A stretch of DNA of 64,000 nucleotides, from contig NC_088928.1 of NCBI RefSeq assembly GCF_038396675.1, positions 58,687,501 to 58,751,500 of the forward strand, read 5' to 3'. Position 1 is the stretch's first letter; each line of letters starts with the position of its first letter. This DNA comes from Hydra vulgaris. Taxonomy: Eukaryota; Cnidaria; Hydrozoa; Anthoathecata; Hydridae. Both the position numbers and the translations under genes were made by a program. Shown here in pieces: positions 36,708 to 49,540 of the stretch. The notes under the pieces were generated by a model. It did not search any database and was not told the DNA's origin. It saw nothing but the letters and a program-made list of their open reading frames with translations.

Positions 36708-36789
<82 letters not shown>
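36258..36789. other. Region upstream of TAF6L exon 1
   Basis: About 530 bp holding a perfect hairpin (36564-36617), a SINE-tail fragment (about 36620-36660) and the first half of a (TA)n tract (36715-36789). No promoter motif can be supported. Confidence 0.5.
36564..36617. repeat. Perfect hairpin, 23-bp arms, 8-base loop
   Basis: ACAGCTCTCATAAAAAGCAG+TTT, loop GGAGGAGC, then the exact complement. It lies about 310 bp upstream of the TAF6L start and is followed by a SINE-like tail TTGACTGTAATGGTCTTCTC. It may be a rearranged SINE end. Confidence 0.85.
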
Positions 36790-38522
<1,733 letters not shown>

Positions 38523-40286
38523 GACTTTTTATAAACCCATACCTGTTTTACAATTTTATAAAAGCTTTAACTATTATGACATTATTTTAATTTGTTAATT
38601 AAAAATCACTAAATAAAGAATTGATTTTGAAGATAATGATTGAAATTATTTATGTTTAAATTATGCCTAAACTATTTCTGTAAAACTTTGATTATATTCC
38701 TGATAAGGTAAGAAAAACTAAATAGTTTTCAAGGAACTATTATGTTTTGGACTATTTTCTTATATCACTGCAATGTCGTGCTTGCAGCAATTTATAAGTT
38801 TATATTATTACTTACATTTTTAATTCCCATTGCATTAAATACTAAAAACTATATACAACCCACAGCAGTATAGTTTACTCAATCATAATAGTGTCAGCAT
38901 TATATTATTACCTAAAAAAATGACAAAAAAGATTTAAATTGATAGGGCACATGTTTTGTGCAATAACTTTCAAAATCACTCAAAATACAGAAAATAAGAC
39001 ATTTTACTAGAAAAATGTAAATACAGTCATTAGACATTTTATTTTAAATATAAATGTGTTCCAGCCAAAGCACAGTTCAAAATTCAGCAATTCTCTCGCT
39101 ATTTATATGGCGTAGTATTTGTCAAGATGATGATTTAAAGAATGTGAGATGTGACTCTATTAAGACAAGAAAAGAAGCTATGATCTTATACAGAGATTAG
39201 GAATAGTGAATGTATCAAAAAAGGTACATCAGAGAAAATTCAGGTGATTTGGGTTTGTCGCGCAATGACAATACAGATAATTTAAGTTTCAACATTTAGA
39301 TGGATAGCAGCATCAGGAGGAAAAGGTAGAAGAAAGCTTGTAGAGAATGAGTTATTTTTTGTCTAACTTGGCCCCAGTCAAATATCATCTCCGGTCACTA
39401 AATATGCTGAGCTACTGTTAATGTTACATTTCACAAAAACACTTAAAATGATTTTTACAAGCTATTGGGTAGGTTTTTCTGGGCAGAAAAGCTCAAGGTA
39501 TTTTTAATAATCAGATTTTTTCTAATGTTGAGCTGTTTTGCAGATTAAGACAGTATTTTTATTGTGATACTGCTATTTGGAAGATTATCATTTAAGTTAA
39601 CAAGCTCTTTTTAGTATATAAATCCCTCTTATAGTGCCTTTAATTAAATTGGGAGTTTCAAATCAGAGTTTTCTTCTCCTAAAACGGTTGCTTTACTACA
39701 GTTAAATAAGGTCACTTATTCTAATAAAGGATCAGTTTAACATCATGACCAGGATAAAAATTTATAATAATTAATCTCATGTTATTTGAATGAATCTTAT
39801 TATAATAACTACAATAGATCACTTTTTGATGAATACTTACTTTTGGAACAATTTTGTTAATTCACTTTTTCTATTTTTCTTTGTATAATACTTATTTTTG
39901 TTCATTTAAAGTACTAACATTATAAATATTATTAATTCACATTATTCATGTTTAAGTATATAAGGTGGCTCTTAAAAAATATTTTAAAAAAGCTGCTCTC
40001 AACCTATTTCTATTTTTTATATCTCAAAATTATTTTTGGAGTAGCTAAATAAATTTTGTCAAAAGTATGTCAACCAGAGTGGTAAAAGAAGTGAAACCAT
40101 AGAGCATAAAAACTATGGTTAAACAACAAAATTATTTTCAAAAATTATAGTCCTTTAAAATATTAAAGATATTAAAAATATTATAACTTTTAACGTTTTC
40201 TTTTTTCTTTTTTTAAAAATATTATTAAAAATATATTTTTTTAATGCTATTATTAGTTATGATTTAATTATAATTTATTAGTTATG

Positions 40287-40333
40287 AATAATTATTGTTT
40301 GCAACTATATCATAGTTGCAAACAATAATTATT
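40287..40333. repeat. Perfect palindrome, about 21-bp arms
   Basis: AATAATTATTGTTTGCAACTAT, short centre, then the exact complement ATAGTTGCAAACAATAATTATT. It lies about 320 bp past the stop codon of the RRM gene. Confidence 0.85.
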
Positions 40334-40635
40334 CTATTATATGTTATTATTAAAAATACAGTTTTTAAATAATAAAAAATAATTATTAAATATCAACGCA
40401 AATATAAAAAAAATATACTGAAAAAATAATAATAAATAAAATATATTTCACTGATTTCCTCAAAAATAATAAATAAGTCAAATGATAGAATAGCTAATGG
40501 CATATACTTTTTTTTAAATTTATATAAAAAAGTCAATATAAAAACTATATGAATGAATTAAAGAATACATAAATTATTTCGTATTGTATTTTCTAGTAAA
40601 ACAGAAATAAACATTGATATAAAAAATTTTTAAAG

Positions 40636-40641
40636 TTTATT
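40636..40641 (-). promoter_or_regulatory. Candidate polyadenylation signal of the RRM gene
   Basis: TTTATT on the plus strand, i.e. AATAAA on the coding strand, lies about 10 bases past the TAA stop of the RRM gene. If used, the 3' UTR would be only about 25-40 bases. AATAAA is common by chance in DNA this AT-rich. Confidence 0.4.
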
Positions 40642-40651
40642 TTAAAAACTC

Positions 40652-41629
40652 TTAATCACTTAACCAACCAAGAGCTTTAACATTCAAAGTTGTTCCAGCA
40701 ATTTTATGAACATTTAGTTCGGCTTGATGCGCATCTTCCTGTTTATAGAAATCAACAAATGCATTTCCTGTAATTTCACCTGTGTCAAGATTTTTTAACA
40801 GAACAACTCTTTTTACTTTAGAAAATTTTGAGAAATATTCATAAAGAACATTTTCATTGCACGCTTCATGAGGTACTCCTTGAACAAAAACAGACAAAGA
40901 CTTCTGAATATTTTGTCTTGTTCTTGGATCAACTCGTGTAACTGGATACTGAACAGAATTCAAACTATGAACACTGTCAATAACATGCTGAATGACACTG
41001 CCTCCAGTCTTAAAGGTAACAAAAGCAAAGTTTACATTACGTTTTGTCTTTCTAACAGTACCTTTATAAATAAGATTAACAAATGCAACTTCACCAAAAG
41101 ATTTGAAATGATCAAGTATATCTTTTACGCATATGCTATCAGGTAAATCGTGAATAGCAATAGTATTTAAGGCAGACAGGTTGCTGACTCCTTTATTATT
41201 ACCTTGATTATCTACATCTTTAATGTCAAATAAAATATCATTACTTTCGACAGATCTAGTCTTCAATGCCTTCATGTAACTTTCTTCATCATTAAAAGTT
41301 ATAAATCCAAATCGATATTCACCAGGCACTTGCTCGTTGGAAACATATTGATTCAAACGCGGAATGTCAACTGCTTTAACCTTACCGAATTGAGACATTA
41401 AACTTGACAAAAAACTTTTGTCATGATTAAAAGATTTACTACCTATAAAAATTTTATTTTTATTTGAAAAATGCTTTCGTTGATTATAAGGAGTCTCCTC
41501 AGATGTTACTCCATTTTCACCAAGATCTGCATTTGGAGATATTGAAGAAAGTCCGAGTCTGAAGCATTTCAAACCAAAACCATTTTTAGCAATAGCTCTA
41601 ACACAGCTCAGACCTCGTGCGGTAGTCAT
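40652..41629 (-). CDS. Three-RRM RNA-binding protein, probably mitochondrial
   Basis: Intact 325-codon single-exon gene. Three RNA recognition motifs are visible. RRM1 spans about 58-137 (RNP2 KIFIGS, RNP1 YRFGFITF). RRM2 spans about 155-233 (TIAIHDLP, then VNFAFVTF). RRM3 spans about 245-322 (LSVFVQGVP, then GNAFVDFY). Residues 1-30 hold five Arg/Lys and no acidic residue, with hydrophobic faces, as in a mitochondrial presequence; this is inference. The function is therefore probably RNA binding, perhaps of organelle transcripts. I do not recognise a specific orthologue. It lies about 4.4 kb upstream of TAF6L on the same strand. It has no intron, frame break or in-frame stop, unlike nearly every other long reading frame here, so it is likely expressed. 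A retrogene origin is possible. Confidence 0.85.
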   Translation of the reverse strand: MTTARGLSCVRAIAKNGFGLKCFRLGLSSISPNADLGENGVTSEETPYNQRKHFSNKNKIFIGSKSFNHDKSFLSSLMSQFGKVKAVDIPRLNQYVSNEQVPGEYRFGFITFNDEESYMKALKTRSVESNDILFDIKDVDNQGNNKGVSNLSALNTIAIHDLPDSICVKDILDHFKSFGEVAFVNLIYKGTVRKTKRNVNFAFVTFKTGGSVIQHVIDSVHSLNSVQYPVTRVDPRTRQNIQKSLSVFVQGVPHEACNENVLYEYFSKFSKVKRVVLLKNLDTGEITGNAFVDFYKQEDAHQAELNVHKIAGTTLNVKALGWLSD

Positions 41630-43435
41630 GTTTAAATGAACTAATGGCCGAGAACTTATTCTTATATTTTTGCACTTATACTCGGTTCTACTCGGTAAAA
41701 TATAACATAATAAAAAAAAAGGGGAGTGAGGATAAGTAGAACGCTGGAGATATGGGATATCTCAAAAATTCCGATTAGGAGAGGTTCCAAATTAATGTTA
41801 TTTAATGTAAACAAGGAGATTTCTTCCCATCTATTTAGCTGACGTCGTTTTATCCATGTCTTTGGTAAAAACCACATTTTTGAAAAGTACCCCCAAAAAA
41901 TGATTTTTTTGTGGTATTGAAATGAGACAAAAAAAATTAATTGATCTCCCATTTCTCCCACAGCACTTTTGTGTAATTATATTGTCGAAACCTCTTAAAT
42001 ATTTTGATGAAGATTGCGTGGTCTACAATTTTAATAGTTTTTTATTAATAATTTTTGTTAATATGTTGTTTATTACTAGCTTATCCCGCTTCCCACCATA
42101 CTATTCTCACTTTACCCCAATGGCACGGCTCCTCTAAAATCAAAAATATATAGTACTCAACTTATAGTAATGGAATTAGTGCCCGAAATGATGCTTTATT
42201 TTTAAAACCTTATTTGGTGTAGTACATTATATAAAAGTGGCATTAAAATTATTCTAGAAATATTTTTTAATGTCACACTTCTCCCCACTCATTTCTAATT
42301 ATTTATATTTAAAATTGACTCACAATTTTAGCTTTAGATAACACATATTGTTTACTTTTAAGACATGTTTGTATTCATGGCGTGGTCCTAGAACCAGAGA
42401 TGCGGAGTCTCAAAAAGAACTCCGAATTTGAAGGTAACTAAAAAATTACATCTTCCTAGTTTTTGGTATCCAGGAGCTCTAAAAACATAAAAAAAATTTA
42501 TGGACGACAAGTGGGAAAAATAAGAAAACTTTAAGGTTACAGGAACAATGAATTTTTGAACCGAGAGTGCTTAGATATAATGGCGGCAAGGACTCTGGGA
42601 CTTCGGGACGCATAATTTGAAACCCTATACAGGCTCGGAATAGGCAAAGATATGCGCAATCTGATTCACAGATTTTGAAAGGGAGGCTTTTGCGCGTAAG
42701 TTTAAATCAAAACTAATGTCAAAAAACTTAAGCTTTAGAATATTCCTCATTGATTGTTGTAGCTAGCCCAGATAACTTGCAACACTCTCAAAATAAAAGC
42801 AGTTGTGAGCAAGAGCTGATTTAGATTGCCTTTGGTAATGTATAGTAATAAAAGATTAAAAGCATTGTAGCATAATAAACTATAAGAAAAAATTTATAAC
42901 CTGATATCAACAAGTGTGTTTTGATATTGTAAAGTGATTACAAAAAGAAATAACTCTTAACTACCGCACCTTTATGAAAAACTATGTGTAAAAAGGTAAA
43001 AACAAGAAAAATTGCAAACAAACAAGTTCATGTTGTTGTTTATTTCAATTTCAAAAGTCAATACATATAAAGCACATGTTTGTTGATATATAGCTTTTAA
43101 CCTAAACAAAATATTGGCTATTGTATTCTATAATTGGTAAAAAATATTTACTCTTTAATAGCAACTAATGCTAAATAATATCACATAAAGCAACAGTTTG
43201 ATAAATTTTACATTTATTATGCTATCAATTTATTTTACGTTATATACTCTTAAAGAAAAAAAAAAAAAAATTTTTTTTTTTTCATTTTTCTCGAGCAGAA
43301 ATATTTCTTTCATATTTCCAAATTTTATGAATAGTTTTATTATGTAATCTTTGGTATAAACAATATAATCGAGTGTGCTTTTTTTGAATTTCTGTGAATA
43401 CCTCTTGTATCATAATATAAAAATAGAGTTTTATC
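41630..43435. other. Upstream of RRM gene; unassigned GC-richer block
   Basis: Two short frames at 41662-42137 have no recognisable domain. 42370-42720 is noticeably richer in G and C (ATGCGGAGTCTCAAAAAGAA, CTCTGGGACTTCGGGACGCA) and is not coding in any frame I could read; it may be a MITE or satellite fragment. 42730-43435 is plain AT-rich DNA. Confidence 0.4.
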
Positions 43436-44965
43436 ATGTTTTATCTTGAAGTAATATTAATAAATTTTTTTAAAAAACTTGCTTCTTCAAATGTTAAAGC
43501 TTGTTTTGATGAAGTTTATTTTATTACAATAATTGCCATGATTCACCTTCATTTGGTTAAGTTTAATTTTTTTGGCAAACTTGTAATATCAACGCTTATA
43601 TGTAACTGTACAAAAGAACTGTTCAGTAGAAAAACACATAAATATCAATGTTTTTGTTAAATTTTCCAATAGATTATTAATATACAACTTTTTTCCTACT
43701 TATATATAAGTTAAAATACCCGACCAAATTTTTTTAATTTTTCACAAAGTGTTTGAAGGTTTATGAATGATGTTTTATTAAAGTTGAGTAAAGAAAAATA
43801 TTGACGTACGCCTTATCACCCTTTTTAAAATTTAGGTTAAACAGTTAAACTTCTTCAAAGTTCGTAGATTTACATGGAACATGTAAACTAGTTTAGTAAA
43901 AAATCTGTAAAAATTTTCTTTTTCTTAAAATTTAAATGTTTAAATATTTATAATTAACAACTTGGTATAAAGATGCAGTAACGAACTTAGAACAATCTCT
44001 GTCTCAGCTTAAAATTTATACTTTGCATATTTAAGTACTTTACCAGTAGTCTGGTGCAACTGCGTATAAACTTTGTACTGAGCATGCTTTATAGAACATG
44101 GACATTACATTTGATGAGAAACACATTTAGAAATCTTGCAAAATTGCACACATGCAAATTCAAGATAAATATTTCAAGAGTTTATACATACAAAACACAT
44201 TTGATAATAACAAAAATATTTATAGCATGACAACTGATTTTGCTCTTTTTTCTGATAATTTTATTGTATTTTTTTATTACTTTTTTTTCATTATGTTTGA
44301 TTTTAACCACTTAGTTTGGTTTTTTTAAATCATTTTTTTTTTCAATTATTACAATACAAAAAAATGCCACAATCATTTGCCATAATCCACTTATACTTGG
44401 TTAACTTATTTAACTTCAATACTTTTTCTTGCTTTTAATCTCAGTGTAACTGTACAAAAAATTACTGTTCAGTAGACAAACATAAATTTCACTTCTTTTG
44501 TTAAATTTTTAAATAATATTTTATATATTAGTTAATGCAGCCTGCCAAAATTTTTCTAAATTTTTAAAAAGTGTTAAATGGTTTAAAACGATGTTTTATT
44601 AGAGTTATGTAATATAAAAATACACCAGTCTCCTCAAAACTATGGTTGAAACAAAACATGGAAGCAAAATCTCCTCAGAGCTTATATAATGACATGGAAC
44701 ATGTAAGCTAGTTTTGCAATCAGTACAAATTTTCTTTATTTAAAAACTTTAATGTTCAACTCTTTATAACTAACATATAAATCAACTTATAAATAAAGTT
44801 CTTCACCAGTAGTCTGGTAAAACTGCATATAATCTTTATATGCAAAAGTACTTCACAAGTAGTCTTGTACAACTGTATATAAACTTTGTATTTGAGTATG
44901 CTTCGAGACCAAGAACATATTTTACGAGAAATAAATTTATAAATCTTTTTAAATTTACTTCAACA
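43436..44965 (+). repeat. Old tandem segmental duplication, unit roughly 0.8-1 kb
   Basis: 43540-44150 and 44370-44960 match in order: TGTAACTGTACAAAAGAACT / TGTAACTGTACAAAAAATTA, ACATGGAACATGTAAACTAG / ACATGGAACATGTAAGCTAG, CCAGTAGTCTGGTGCAACTG / CCAGTAGTCTGGTAAAACTG. The last block is duplicated again at 44850. A 74-codon frame in the first unit is not conserved in the second, so the repeat is probably non-coding. Confidence 0.72.
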
Positions 44966-45045
44966 CACATTTTTTTTTCCATTTCTTTAAATTAACAACA
45001 GATAAAACCTCCATACCCAAGGTAAACTTTATTGAAATTTTGAGA

Positions 45046-45180
45046 CAGGGTTGTCACTATAACTTTTAAAGGTTTTCCCTGAGTTTTCCCTTAGTATTCC
45101 CTGAGTAAAGAACGTTTTTCCCTGAGTTGAACCTTTTAAGTTCCCTGACTTTTCCCTGACTTTTCTATATTCTTTCTGGT
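45046..45180 (+). mobile_element. hAT transposon end with TTCCCTGA repeats
   Basis: CAGGGTTGTCACTATAACTT followed by at least six TTCCCTGA/TTTCCCTTAG units in 100 bp. CAGGGTTG.CAC with TTCCCTGA subterminal repeats is a known hAT-type terminus. No matching end or transposase was found nearby, so this is a solo end or strongly deleted copy. Confidence 0.65.
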
Positions 45181-45559
45181 TCATCAACAAAATTATTATT
45201 TTCTTTAATTAAACACAATCTTTATATTTGACAAACTAAAACTTTTACAACAACACCCACATCTGGTAAACTTATTATTATATGTATTAGCAAAATATTT
45301 TTGAAAAAAAATAATTGTACAAAATTTCAAAAAAAACTGAGCCTAATTTTGAAATTTCTAAAACCATAGAATATGACAGTTCTGATTTTCAACCAACAAC
45401 TTTTGATTTTTCATACTTACTACTAATTAAAACATGAAGTACTAATTTTTAAGCCTATCGCTTTTTTTAACCTAATGAATTTTCAACCTACTGTGTTTTC
45501 AACCTACTGTTTTTTCGATCGACTTTATAATTATGTCTTTTCCAGTATGTATTTTATTT

Positions 45560-45735
45560 GTTGCTGATTTGAATCAGAGATGAATTTAATCAGTCGTGGA
45601 GCTCTATAATTGAGAGGTCTATGGTTTGATGCCTTGTCTAGGTATATAAGGCAGCGTGAAATTTCTCCTTAAATGCTTTCCACGCAGCTCTACGACAAAA
45701 CAGTTAGGTCTTGTTGAAGCACCTTTAAACCAGGA
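45560..45735 (+). mobile_element. tRNA-derived SINE-like sequence
   Basis: CAGTCGTGGAGCTCTATAAT, TTGAGAGGTCTATGGTTTGA and TGCCTTGTCTAGG look like a worn tRNA head (A-box, anticodon-arm and B-box spacing), followed by ACGCAGCTCTACGACAAAAC. It is a different family from the copies at 10400 and 14806. Tentative. Confidence 0.4.
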
Positions 45736-46799
45736 AAAAAATCATTTTCAAACATTTGATGTAAATGGTGGTATTTTATTTTATCCAAAGTGACCAAACG
45801 GTCTTATCATCGAGTATCACGGAGGGGCATTTAACGAGGATGTTTATGCCTCCTCCCGTACTAATGACGCTTATCTGACCTCTTTCAATATATTACTCTC
45901 GAGTCCTTAATACAAGGTGGGGATGGGAATAGAAGGAGGGATTTGAATTTTAGTCCAGATTTAATAAACGGGGGTGGGTTGGTGAGTGTTGAGAGGTTTA
46001 ATAAAAAGCTGGGAGGGAACTTTTTTTCTTCTAACTATATTTATCTCGGTTTGTTCATGAAAACTTCGGATCGGACGCCATAAGTATTTTTTGTTCAAAT
46101 TTCTGTTTATAAATCTTAAGTAATATTTTTTACAAAACACGCGTAAAACTATTTAATTCTAGCGTGGCTTAGGGTCAAATGCGTATTTTCTAACAGCTGT
46201 TTTATCAAAATTTCAAAAGGATTTAATATGGTAATGTAGGTTTTACTTAACTTAACTTTACGTAACTTAAGTGAGAAATAAACTAAAATTGTCGATGTAT
46301 CGAGATTTTTAGCTCTCGTCATTTTTCATTTTCGACTTTTTTTTTTTGCATTTTTATTTTTGACATATCAAGATTTACTAGGTCGACGATTTTTAAAGCC
46401 TGTTTACACTGAAAGTTTTTGATTTTCATCGGTGGCTGAAATAATTATTTTTAATATTTAAGACCGATTTTCACCAAATTTGTTTTTTAGATTTGAGATA
46501 TAAATTTTTTGTTGATACCTAGTAAAAATTTATAAACGGGGAGGGGGTCTTAATAAGCTTGGTTGCTCGGAAAAGTTTTCCAAAAATTAATAAATTCCTT
46601 CCCCCCCCCCCCGTCCTTTGTATTTAGTTAATAATAGTAATTTCAAACAGCTGTTTCTTCTATCAATTGATTTCTAAATAACAACAAAAAATAAACTAGA
46701 GAAAGTAACGTAAAAAACAAAAGAAAAAGCTTGTGGTTTACTTGTTCTTGTATAAATAAGCTTGCAAGTCAATTTTTTGTTGTTTGCTAAAAAAATAGA
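45736..46799. other. Unassigned, moderate GC, no gene seen
   Basis: About 1.06 kb with G-rich runs (GGAAGGAGGG..., AAACGGGGGTGGGTTGGTGA at about 45968) and a C10-12 homopolymer at about 46603. It may contain the 5' end of the MULE that follows; the right side of that MULE (57750-57790) also has AAACGGGGGATGG, but I could not define terminal repeats. Confidence 0.4.
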
Positions 46800-46829
46800 A
46801 TATCAAAAAGTTGCAGGCGATCGTAGAAA

Positions 46830-47430
46830 TTCGTTTTTATATATATCTGAGGAATTCGCCTACATAAAAAATAGAACAAGTTCAACGGGTGTTGCTTATT
46901 TCAAGAAAACACTATAGAGACTGCAATGGGACAGCCAAAATTGATCCATCAAATGAACTTATGGAACCAATCGTTTCTCACACTTGTGGATCATCTGTTA
47001 TGTGCTATGGCTATCTAGATTGCCTGCAGCAGATGCACGAGCAAGCCGCTAGTTCCCAAAAGCCTTTAAAAACCATCTATAATGAAGTTCTTGAAAATGC
47101 TCCGGTTCATGTCCAAATGTCCCTCACTGACCCAAAGGCTGTCCATTTAAATGAATCTTATAAAAACAAATAAAATGTTCATTAAATGTATAATGAAAAC
47201 ATTTAATAACACAAATATTTGTTGTTGTGATAAAAAAAATGCATGTCAGCTAATATTGCTTTATTTTTTTCCAGTGACAAAGAATGTTAAGTTGGTTTGT
47301 ACTATATTTTAAAATCTACGAAATTCTCGTCAAAGTCAATTTGAACGTAACCCATTTACTTCTAATGAAGCTATAGTGATGCTATTAGAACCAAATCTGT
47401 TTCAAGATTTTTACAGAGGGGAAATTCGTT
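46830..47430 (+). pseudogene. FLYWCH-type zinc finger, N-terminal part of a MULE transposase
   Basis: FAYIKNRTSSTGVAYFK in one frame passes, by a one-base change near 46905, into HYRDCNGTAKIDPSNELMEP and IVSHTCGSS: the FLYWCH pattern of Tyr/Phe, Cys and His/Cys ligands. It continues LDCLQQMHEQAASSQKPLKT and IYNEVLENAPVHVQMSL, the helical block that follows FLYWCH in MULE proteins, then after more breaks PFTSNEAIVMLLEPNLFQDF (to 47430). The catalytic domain is absent here; a matching C-terminal half lies at 56857. Confidence 0.68.
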
Positions 47431-47659
47431 TTTAAAACCAGATTGGCATTGTTTTTGCTTCGCCTATTTTAATTTTTTAAAAGATAAATATGTTTGAAAA
47501 TAAATAAATTTATATTTTTGTTAAATTTTAAATAAAAAGAGCTTTTCCCTTGAAAAGTATAAATATAAGAACTATTCAATGAATATTTATGGAAATTATT
47601 AATCTAATTATTTAAATAATGTAGAGTAAAACCGGGTCAAACCGCACACCATATCACTC

Positions 47660-49540
47660 TGATCAAAATTATCAAATAAGAAAAAGATTGATGGTGCATG
47701 CGTTCCAACTACTTGGTGACTGGGGTTATGGTTTAACCGTAAACGAAATCCTAGAATTTGTATGTGACTACCTTAAACTCAAAGATCAATTGCATTTATT
47801 CAAAAATGGAAAGCCTGGTAAAGACTGGTTTTATGTCTTTATGAAGAGATGGTCAAAAGAAATTTCAACAAGAAAAGCGGATAACTTAGCATCTAAAAGA
47901 TCCGCTTCTTGTACGCCAGAAATAATTGATTGTTATTTTGAAAGCGTCGGCAAGCAATATCAACAGACTGGCATAACTTCTGGGTCGCATATTTGGAATT
48001 GCAATGAAACAGGTTTTACGGGTGATCAAGGCAAAACAACCGTAGTGTGTCGAAAAGGGAGAAGACTTGCATTTAAACTTACTGGAAACTATCAAAAAAT
48101 TAATTATACTGTAAACAATTGCTGCAACGCTAATGGGCCTTTTGCACCACTATTTGTGATATACAAAGCCAAAAGAAACTTTTGTCCTGGCTGGGCTAGA
48201 GGTTGGCTCCAAATTCAATTTCAAAATCAGGTTGGATGGAGCACGATATGTTTATTGAATGGCTGAAAGAAGTATTTATAGCCAAAACTGAGCAAATTGG
48301 CGGTATTCATATTTTAATATTAGATGGGCATTATACACTGGCTTATTTCTACTTAATAAAAACGACATAAGTTATAAGGCATTAGCAATCACACAAACAT
48401 TTAATCCATCTTCATCAACCTTTGCAGCACCTACACCAACTTACTGAAACACAACTTCATCATCTTTAACAGCCGCCGCAGCACCTACTCCGACTACACA
48501 CCGATTACAGATATCTTTCTCAACTACACCAGCCTAAAGTTTTGATAGGTATCAAGCATGTCTTGAGCGTTGCAAAAACAGTATCGAGATTAAAGTTGAA
48601 GCAGTTCAAGCCTGAAATCAATTGCATGTTAAGAAATCGAAGCAGTGCAACATGTCAAAACTTGTCGAAAAATGTATTACCGAAGAAAATATGATCGAGT
48701 TCCTCAAACAAAAAGATGAAGAAAAAGCAACAAAGGAAGCCGTGAAAGATGCTAAACTTAACACAAAGCGTAGACTCTCTATGTCAAGTACTTAAATGCC
48801 TGAGCATAACAATGATGAGCAACCTCAGCAAAAAAATAATGAAGAACAAGTACCAGCAGCCAAACGAATTAAAGTTGCAAAATGTAAAAAGTGTAGAGTA
48901 CGGTTACCAGTGGCGTACACTGGATTTTTCGATGTTTGAGTTTTGACACTTACAGGCATTGTGCAAACTCCAAACTTTTGTATGTTTATGCTTATATCAA
49001 AAAAGAATGTTTTGCAAAGTATTGGGGTGATTGGAGCTTGGGAACAAAAAAACCCTAACTTTTGGGCCCACCCGACCCTTAACGTGGGAGCAACGAGTTT
49101 ATAAAATATTTTCTTTACTATTTTTATCTAAATTCATATTCATCAACAAATTTCAAGTTTCATACAATAATCTCTTAGTGTTCAGTTTTTATGACCCTGC
49201 AATGTTTACTGCCCCCTCAAATTGAGGGGGGGGGGTTAAAACTTTATATGGTCATAGTTTTTGAAAAATTAGATGTTTGAGTTTTGTTGCTCCCACGTTG
49301 CTCCCACGTTAAGGGCCGGGTGGGCCCAAAAATTAAGGTTTTTATGTTCCCAAGCTCCAATCACCCCAGCATAAACATACAAAAGTTTGGAGTTTGCACG
49401 ATGCCTGTAAGTATCAAAACTCAAACATCTAAAAATCCAGTGTACACCGCTGGGTTACACACAGAAATGTTGCAATGCAAGAATTCGATGTGTTCGAACG
49501 GTTGTGCAAAGAAACATGTTTACCAAAGGAATATGTAGTT
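47660..49540 (+). pseudogene. pogo/CENP-B-like transposase, catalytically dead and interrupted
   Basis: The N-terminal psq helix-turn-helix is missing. The CENP-B type second DNA-binding domain follows: GYGLTVNEILEFVCDYLKL then GKPGKDWFYVFMKRW and STRKADNLASKR. The DDE block reads SHIWNCNETGFTGDQGKTTV, where the usual catalytic Asp of WNCDETGF is Asn. A frame change occurs near 48215; then GWMEHDMFIEWLKEVF and HILILDGHYT (second Asp). The third acidic block is deleted at about 48340. The C-terminal tail has a Cys cluster (KCKKCRVRL ... CKNSMCSNGCAKK) cut in two by the foldback element. Confidence 0.82.
48908..49452. mobile_element. Foldback/MITE element with GGTTAC duplication, complete copy
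   Basis: 545 bp. The left end CAGTGGCGTACACTGGATTT and the right end inverted CAGCGGTGTACACTGGATTT; arms of about 160-180 bp (48908-49090 and 49290-49452) share GTTTGGAGTTTGCAC and GGGCCGGGTGGGCCC. A perfect GGTTAC lies on each side (48902-48907 and 49453-49458). The centre reads ATGACCCTGCAATGTTTACT and CCCCTCAAATTGAGGGGGGG. Non-coding. CAGTGGCG-type ends with 5-6-bp duplications suggest a hAT/Chapaev-like helper (inference). Confidence 0.9.

Larger units (their letters stand above)
38533..40651. other. Intergenic, AT-rich, no gene seen
   Basis: About 2.1 kb between the Tc1 element and the RRM gene. It contains a perfect palindrome at 40287-40333. No domain recognised in any frame. Confidence 0.5.

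Noticed and set aside
41662-42137. Short frames upstream of the RRM gene on both strands
   Set aside because: No domain, overlapping on opposite strands, and composed of low-complexity sequence.
43436-43660. 74-codon frame as a small gene
   Set aside because: The frame is not preserved in its tandem partner at about 44.37-44.5 kb and shows no domain.
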